From Niebla homalea (lineage: Eukaryota; Ascomycota; Lecanoromycetes; Lecanorales; Ramalinaceae), in the NCBI GenBank assembly GCA_019925105.1, contig JAHGAU010000002.1, positions 124,001 through 188,000 on the forward strand: a stretch of 64,000 bases of DNA. The letters are read 5' to 3'. Positions 59,086 to 64,000 of the stretch are shown here, piece by piece; within the stretch, counting starts at the first letter, position 1, and each line of letters begins with the position of its first letter. The notes under the pieces were generated by a model. That model searched no databases, was not told where the DNA came from, and saw only the letters and a list, made by a program, of their open reading frames with translations. A program made the translations under genes and the position numbers.

Positions 59086-59494
59086 AAAATCTCATGTGCG
59101 GTACACTTGGACCTGCAGCGGAAGTCATAGACCTCCATCCTCTGGATCCGGAGGATAGCGTGGGCCTCAGTCTAGCTCCTCAGCACCATATTAGTTTGCA
59201 AATTGAGGCCTCAACATGCTCTCCAAATAGGGTCCATTAAAGACCCCGAATGCACCAATGAGCGCTGCAGGTCACACTTGAGGCCTCGATAGCTATCCAT
59301 ACAATCACGAAGCAAGGAAAAAAAGTGCATGGATTAGCTATGGCAGCCTTGTAGACCATCCAGGGCCATCATTTCCTTACGTGGCGCGAACAAGGGGGTG
59401 GGGGCCGGGAACGATCATCCACTTCAGCTACCTGGTTGAGGGATTTGAGGCCCCCTTATCGGGAGCCAATGTATTCGTGAACCTGATTTTCGCA

Positions 59495-59756
59495 CCAATT
59501 TAGCGTGTTCAAAATCGAAGTCCCTTCTTTGGCATTTCGACTGTGATATTACCTTGAATTTTTGTACGATGTTCATGATAATTCTTCCATCTCAACTTCT
59601 TCCTGATATATGAATAAGTAAGATAATTTTTGGACATAATTCTCTTAACTCTATTCGATGTTTGAGGTTTAAAGTGGGTTTACCAACTTACCTAGTACCT
59701 AAGGACGGAGTGTGAATGCCAAGGAATTGACCTCGATTTTGAACACACTAAATTGG
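59495..59756. mobile_element. MITE-like element with 43-bp terminal inverted repeats
   Basis: Bases 59495-59537 begin CCAATTTAGCGTGTTCAAAA; the reverse complement of 59714-59756 begins CCAATTTAGTGTGTTCAAAA. The two 43-bp arms match at 37 positions, and four of the six differences are transitions. They enclose 176 bp of AT-rich DNA without coding capacity, for a total of 262 bp. This is the structure of a miniature inverted-repeat transposable element. No clear target-site duplication is visible at the arm ends, so the true ends may lie slightly elsewhere. Confidence 0.7.
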
Positions 59757-60415
59757 ATCTCGGCTATTGCTGGGAATGGCCGCCGAGCCGAAAGATTTCG
59801 TCAGACGTCCCGTCGTCCTATTGGATAATCCTTTGCTTGTGTGGATGGGAGGGGAAGACGCATCTGTGCCCCGTTCTCTTCCGATTGAGGACGCCGACTG
59901 CATGCGGGATCTGAGCAGGGGTACCCTTATTGGTGAAGATAGCAGGCCTCAGTGGATCCCAGACTGGACCCGAGTCCCAAAAACACTAGCTACAATCGGA
60001 CAATGATCATCAGTGAGGCCTCGACTCAGCGCCAATAGGCAAAATTGAGGCCACGAATGAGGTGGCAGTGTTCAGATCAGGCCTCTCCGCAGACTACCTG
60101 GGTTTGGTCTATAAGGATGCTGTACCCTTCCCCCTCTCTGACTCTTTACTACTATCATCATCGATCTTGAGCCACTTGTGCAGCTCTACTTTATCCCGGT
60201 ACTACCAAACGCCGCTTCTCAAATCGACTGTATTCAAGAGTCAACGTCAGCCGCAAAGGTCGCGACAAGGTCGCGACAACAAGATCAAAAGCGTTCGATC
60301 GAGGGTGTGACCTCAAAAGTTCTGCTTATTAGCAGGTAAGCAGTCATACAGTCCGTTATCCACCATGAAATACCTAAAAGCATGTGCCAGAGCTCCTTTG
60401 AAATCTAAGAGGTAG

Positions 60416-61475
60416 ACTTGCGCGAGGACTCATTGTCTTCGCGCAAGCGCTATCTCTGAGCCCCACGATGGTCACCACATAGGGAATGCTCGTCTCGTCC
60501 CACCAGGATTAGATAATGGCTTCCAGGATACGCGAGATGCGACGACTTACGAATCACGTCACTCGTTCGATCCGCTCTCCCCACCAGGAGGACAAGATTT
60601 AGCTGAATGGCTGCTTTTGCATGGTGATTGTGACTTCTTCGAATGTGTGTTGGACGATACGCTCAATGCGCGTCGCCGCTGCCCTAATTGGGATCTACCT
60701 AGAGATTCCCATTCTACAGGGTACGTGGACCGCGCGAGCGTAGTACCGACACACACAGAGAAACAACGCGAAGTACCCTGGTCTTCCAATAGCGTAGGGC
60801 ATTGTCAAGTTACCCCACAGGAGCCCTGTCAAAGTCCAGACCTTGACTTTGAGCGGCTTTTGCAGCTACAAGATCACACAACATCAGAAGAACCTGCAAG
60901 CAAGAATCTATCCACTGAACCAGAGAACGATCTGAACTATGATGATACCTACTGTGACAACAATCATTTCACTCCGACCCATTTGCAAATGCCAGAATCC
61001 GACTCAGTGCATGAGAGTCTTCCCGTCAACCACGCTGTCTTCAGATCCAGCCAGCCACCAACCCTAGCTGGGTCTTCTCTCATTTCGGACTCGAGTCCCG
61101 GGCAAGTCCGAACACCGTGTACAAATGTCCTACCAACAACGCCTTCCCAAAATAGCATCGTGCCAGAAAGTACAACAGCTCCCCAAGACTGGTCTGCAAG
61201 CCATGTTGCCATTCCCAGAGCACCGACTTTCACATGCCAAGAATGTCCACGAGGATCTTCACAGTCCTTTCCAACAGAGGATCGTCTCAAGCACCACCTC
61301 GAGTCACATAAGAAATCCTTCGCATGCACCATAAAAGGTTGCCCAAAGACCTTCTGTCAGACGTAAGGACGCATGAGAGTGGATGATATGTATGTATATT
61401 GCATATGATTTATCTAGGAAGCATGGTGCTATCTGCATGAAATACCTGGGTGGTATAAGATATACGGCCAGGTAA
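60416..61475 (+). CDS. C2H2 zinc-finger protein, incomplete, at the edge of the AT-rich island
   Basis: The frame is open from 60416 to 61366 and reads as protein throughout (QDLAEWLLLHGDCDFFECVL early, Ser/Pro/Thr-rich middle). No in-frame ATG precedes the conserved-looking part, so an upstream exon is missing from this model; ATG at 60365 followed by a short intron is one possibility. The C-terminal part holds one C2H2 finger, FTCQECPRGSSQSFPTEDRL followed by KHHLESH, and the start of a second (FACTIKGCPKTFCQT). At that point a GTAAGG donor (61363) occurs. A CTAG acceptor at 61417 would add 19 codons that lack the His residues of a finger and end at 61473-61475. Beyond lies transposon DNA. 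I infer that the 3' end was lost or replaced. Transcription-factor role is inferred from the finger alone. Confidence 0.5.
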
Positions 61476-64000
61476 TAATATCTACACGCGCTATAATAGT
61501 ATCTTGGTACCGTTATATAACGGCTTAGTGATACTCTATGTAATATTACCACTATGCCTATACCCAGGCTGATATACCCCCTTAAGATCGTAATATTATT
61601 ATAATAATAATATAAATCCTGGATACTCTTATTATAGTTACCTCTTAATTGCTAATATACTATAATTATTATAAATGAAAGATACGGCTTAAATTTAACG
61701 TTTAAGAAATTAAAAAGTTAAGAAAAATCGGTAACTTTAAGAGTAATAATAATAATAAAATTTTTATATTTTAAGTTATTCCGGAGCTTTATATATACTC
61801 GATTGAGCTCCGGGTATTAACTTAAGTAATCTTCTTAAGTAATTATTATTAAGTATACGCCGAGAAAAGTTAAAATTGATAAAATCGTAAAAATAAATGA
61901 ACCCGGAAAAATTATCGTATACCCGGTTTATAGTTATAATTTTTTTTAAAAGCTAAATCTCTTAAAAATAATATCTTTAGGGTTTTATTGAATCGTATTA
62001 TAATACGGGGTTTTAGGGTTTATCGTTTTTAAGACCTAAAAGTCTTATAAATTCTTTATATTTTTATGGCGGTAAGGCTTTTATAAAACCGTCCGTTAAT
62101 ATCTTTACTATAAATATATACTTAATATTAATCGTTTTCTTCTGGTATTTTTATCGTAATTAATAATAATATATATTTATATAACGGAGTTTTATAATAA
62201 ACTAAGAGTTTATCCCTTAAATTATACGGATTATTTAAGTATTATTATATTTAATCTTTAATAAGTAAAATAAATTTAATATAATTAACTTAAAGAAACG
62301 GTTCTATTATATCAGCTCTTTTACTATAAGGGTAAAGCCGAAAAGCTCGGCTTTAATAAAGTTTATTATTACCGTTTTTTACTTTATTGCTTTCTAATTA
62401 ATCAAGCCTTTAAAGAGCTTAAAGACATAGCCTTATAAGCTATATCGTATTTCGAGATTATTAGTAAATAACGCATTTAAGGATACTATAAAAACGGTAT
62501 ACGGATTAATGATTTTCCCGTTATATATAATAATATAATACTTAATATATATAAAGTATTATAATACTTTTATGGCTACTTTTAAGTGTTATTTTAACGG
62601 ATTTATAAGGAACTCAGATAACTTAAACACTAAATACGTAATATCCGTCCTCATAATAACGGCTGCAAAGTTAATAAAACCGATAAATTATTGATATATA
62701 TAAATCTCTTAAGGTAAGGCTTACCCGGTATTTTTGGTAAAAGGTTCGGTATTCCGTAAAGGTACTCTAGGAATATAATTTATTATAATATTAAATTTTA
62801 CCGTAAACTTATTAATATAACTATCCTGGTATAAACGGATTGCTCGATTTAATCAATCTTATATTATCCTTATACTTAGGAATTATTTTATTTTACCTAG
62901 GTTTCTTATTTTATAAACCTTAAAGAATTTACTTTGGAAGTTATCCACTTTTTAACTATACTTACGATCGTAAATAACGACGATATTATCTATAAAGAAG
63001 AAAACCATTATATAGTTATTAATAAAAAGATATTTGATTTCCGGGACTTACTTTAGGCCCAGGTCCATTAAGGTTTTTAAGAGATTTTTAAATTATAAAG
63101 CCGGTAATTATTTAAGCTTATATAAAGCTTAAAGTAAAAAAAAAGTAAACCTTTATTCCTATATCTTTCTGGTGATTTAATGTATATAAATTCGTTTATT
63201 TCGCTGTTTATAAACGTATTAATAACGTCCTACTATTTTATATCTAAATTAAATACGGTTATTATAGTTATAAGTACTTTAAGAACCCTAATTATTAAGG
63301 TAACAATAAATATATCTTAATCGGTCTTTTATAAATTACCTTTTATATAAAGTTTTGCTTTATACTTGGTAAGATACCCTTTATCGTTAAATTTATATTT
63401 GAATATTTAGGTAATAAATATTAATATTTTATCCGCTTTTTCCGTATACTTAAGTAAAACCTCTTCTTATATACCCTTTTTTTTAAGAGCTTTAAGCTTT
63501 ACTTCGATTATTAACTTAAAACCCGTAGTATATAAATATTTAAGTATATAACGATAGTATTTTAACTTAATAAATAGGGTATTACGGTAAAGTATACTTA
63601 TTTTTAATAAAGAAAGAGATAACTTTTCGTCCTTTTTATATAGCTTATAGGATAATAAAAACGCAATAAAGGCTATATAGTATAATAGCTTTAATTTATT
63701 TATAGTTAAAGTAAAGGCTATAATATAACTTACTTTCTTTATATTTCTTATAGTTCTTTTTTTTTTAATAATATTACTTATATTAAAATCGGATTTATTA
63801 TTATCTTTTTTTTTCTGCTTTGGAGTTAATAGAGCTGGTGGAGCTAATAATAGATCTGGTGGTAAAGTTAATAGCTTATCACCGCCACCGTTACCGTTAC
63901 CGTTTCCTTTATTTCCTCCGTTATTATCCTTAAATACCGTATTATAATTTATTAATATTAAAGTTAATAAGGATGGATAATCCTTTTATTATTCTTTTTC
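61476..64000 (-). mobile_element. Degenerate Ty1/copia-type retrotransposon in an AT-rich, RIP-like island
   Basis: The sequence abruptly becomes very AT-rich with no long open frame. On the minus strand around 63060-62760 a reverse-transcriptase trace is readable through stops: YIMVFFFIDNIVVIYDRK corresponds to the YVDD active-site region of copia RT with the first Asp position preserved as D and the second changed to N. It is followed by FFKVYKIRNLGKIK, a stop in place of Trp, then FLSIRII and LYQDSYINKF. Stops at Trp/Gln/Arg positions and the D-to-N change fit C-to-T/G-to-A mutation as in RIP. The less altered stretch 63800-63930 would be upstream of RT in the element. The element extends beyond the window; LTR ends were not identified. 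No intact protein can be made. Confidence 0.8.

Larger units (their letters stand above)
58677..60085. repeat. Field of dispersed GGCCTC motifs
   Basis: Beyond the tandem units, GGCCTC (often GAGGCCTCA, containing the palindrome AGGCCT) recurs near 59081, 59164, 59207, 59282, 59945, 60016 and 60078, with variants at 59447 and 60050. In all about a dozen exact copies fall within 1.4 kb. Elsewhere in the window the motif appears only sporadically. Confidence 0.7.

Noticed and set aside
59776..60006. 76-codon open frame starting MAAEPKDF
   Set aside because: Lies in the GGCCTC repeat field, spans one of the motifs, and shows no conserved domain.
1..64000. CRISPR array, bacterial operon, rRNA genes or secondary-metabolite core enzyme
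   Set aside because: Searched by eye; no spacer-repeat pattern, rRNA-like stretch, PKS/NRPS or terpene synthase motif was found.

Overview
The window looks like nuclear DNA of a filamentous ascomycete (Pezizomycotina). The genes have short GT-AG introns, mostly 45-115 nt, with CTAAC/CTGAC-type branch points. The gene families are typical of these fungi: HET, DUF7025-AAA, DUF7708, cutinase, X-intrinsic protein and secreted agmatinase. The last 2.6 kb is very AT-rich and holds a copia-type retrotransposon riddled with stops, as expected after repeat-induced point mutation (RIP). Gene style suggests Dothideomycetes, but the sequence does not prove this.

Layout, left to right. 0-13.7 kb: a Ser-rich conserved protein, a 1,725-aa WD40/Gemin5-like scaffold, and a 16-bp-unit minisatellite downstream of it. 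13.7-14.7 kb: a secreted protein with four ~44-aa repeats, dibasic (Kex2-type) sites and a C-terminal PAN/Apple-like Cys domain. 15-18 kb: two adjacent broken genes, a HET protein and an F-box protein. 18.4-24.3 kb: an SDR enzyme, a possible 87-aa gene and a conserved fungal protein. 24.3-28.5 kb: a gene-poor stretch with microsatellites. 28.5-35.5 kb: an MFS transporter and a MATE transporter in divergent orientation, then a secreted agmatinase. 36-38 kb: a minus-strand gene whose only intron appears to contain a ~420-bp AGG/CCT expansion. 39-44.3 kb: an unresolved gene, a broken XIP aquaporin and a broken cutinase. 45.2-51.1 kb: three housekeeping genes, mitochondrial uS19m (RSM19), MRE11 and an aldehyde dehydrogenase. 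51.6-56.9 kb: a divergent pair, DUF7025-AAA ATPase and DUF7708 NLR-like protein. 58.6-61.5 kb: a repeat field with 71-bp tandem units, many GGCCTC motifs, a 262-bp MITE-like element with 43-bp inverted repeats, and a C2H2 gene that stops at the edge of the AT-rich island. 61.5-64 kb: the degenerate copia element.

Two patterns run through the window. Housekeeping genes are intact and their exons join in frame at every junction. Four accessory genes (HET, F-box, XIP, cutinase) are broken by small indels, stops or a lost splice site. The repeat-rich right end resembles the border of a heterochromatic, RIP-affected compartment. All function calls come from reading motifs and gene structure by eye; no database search was run.
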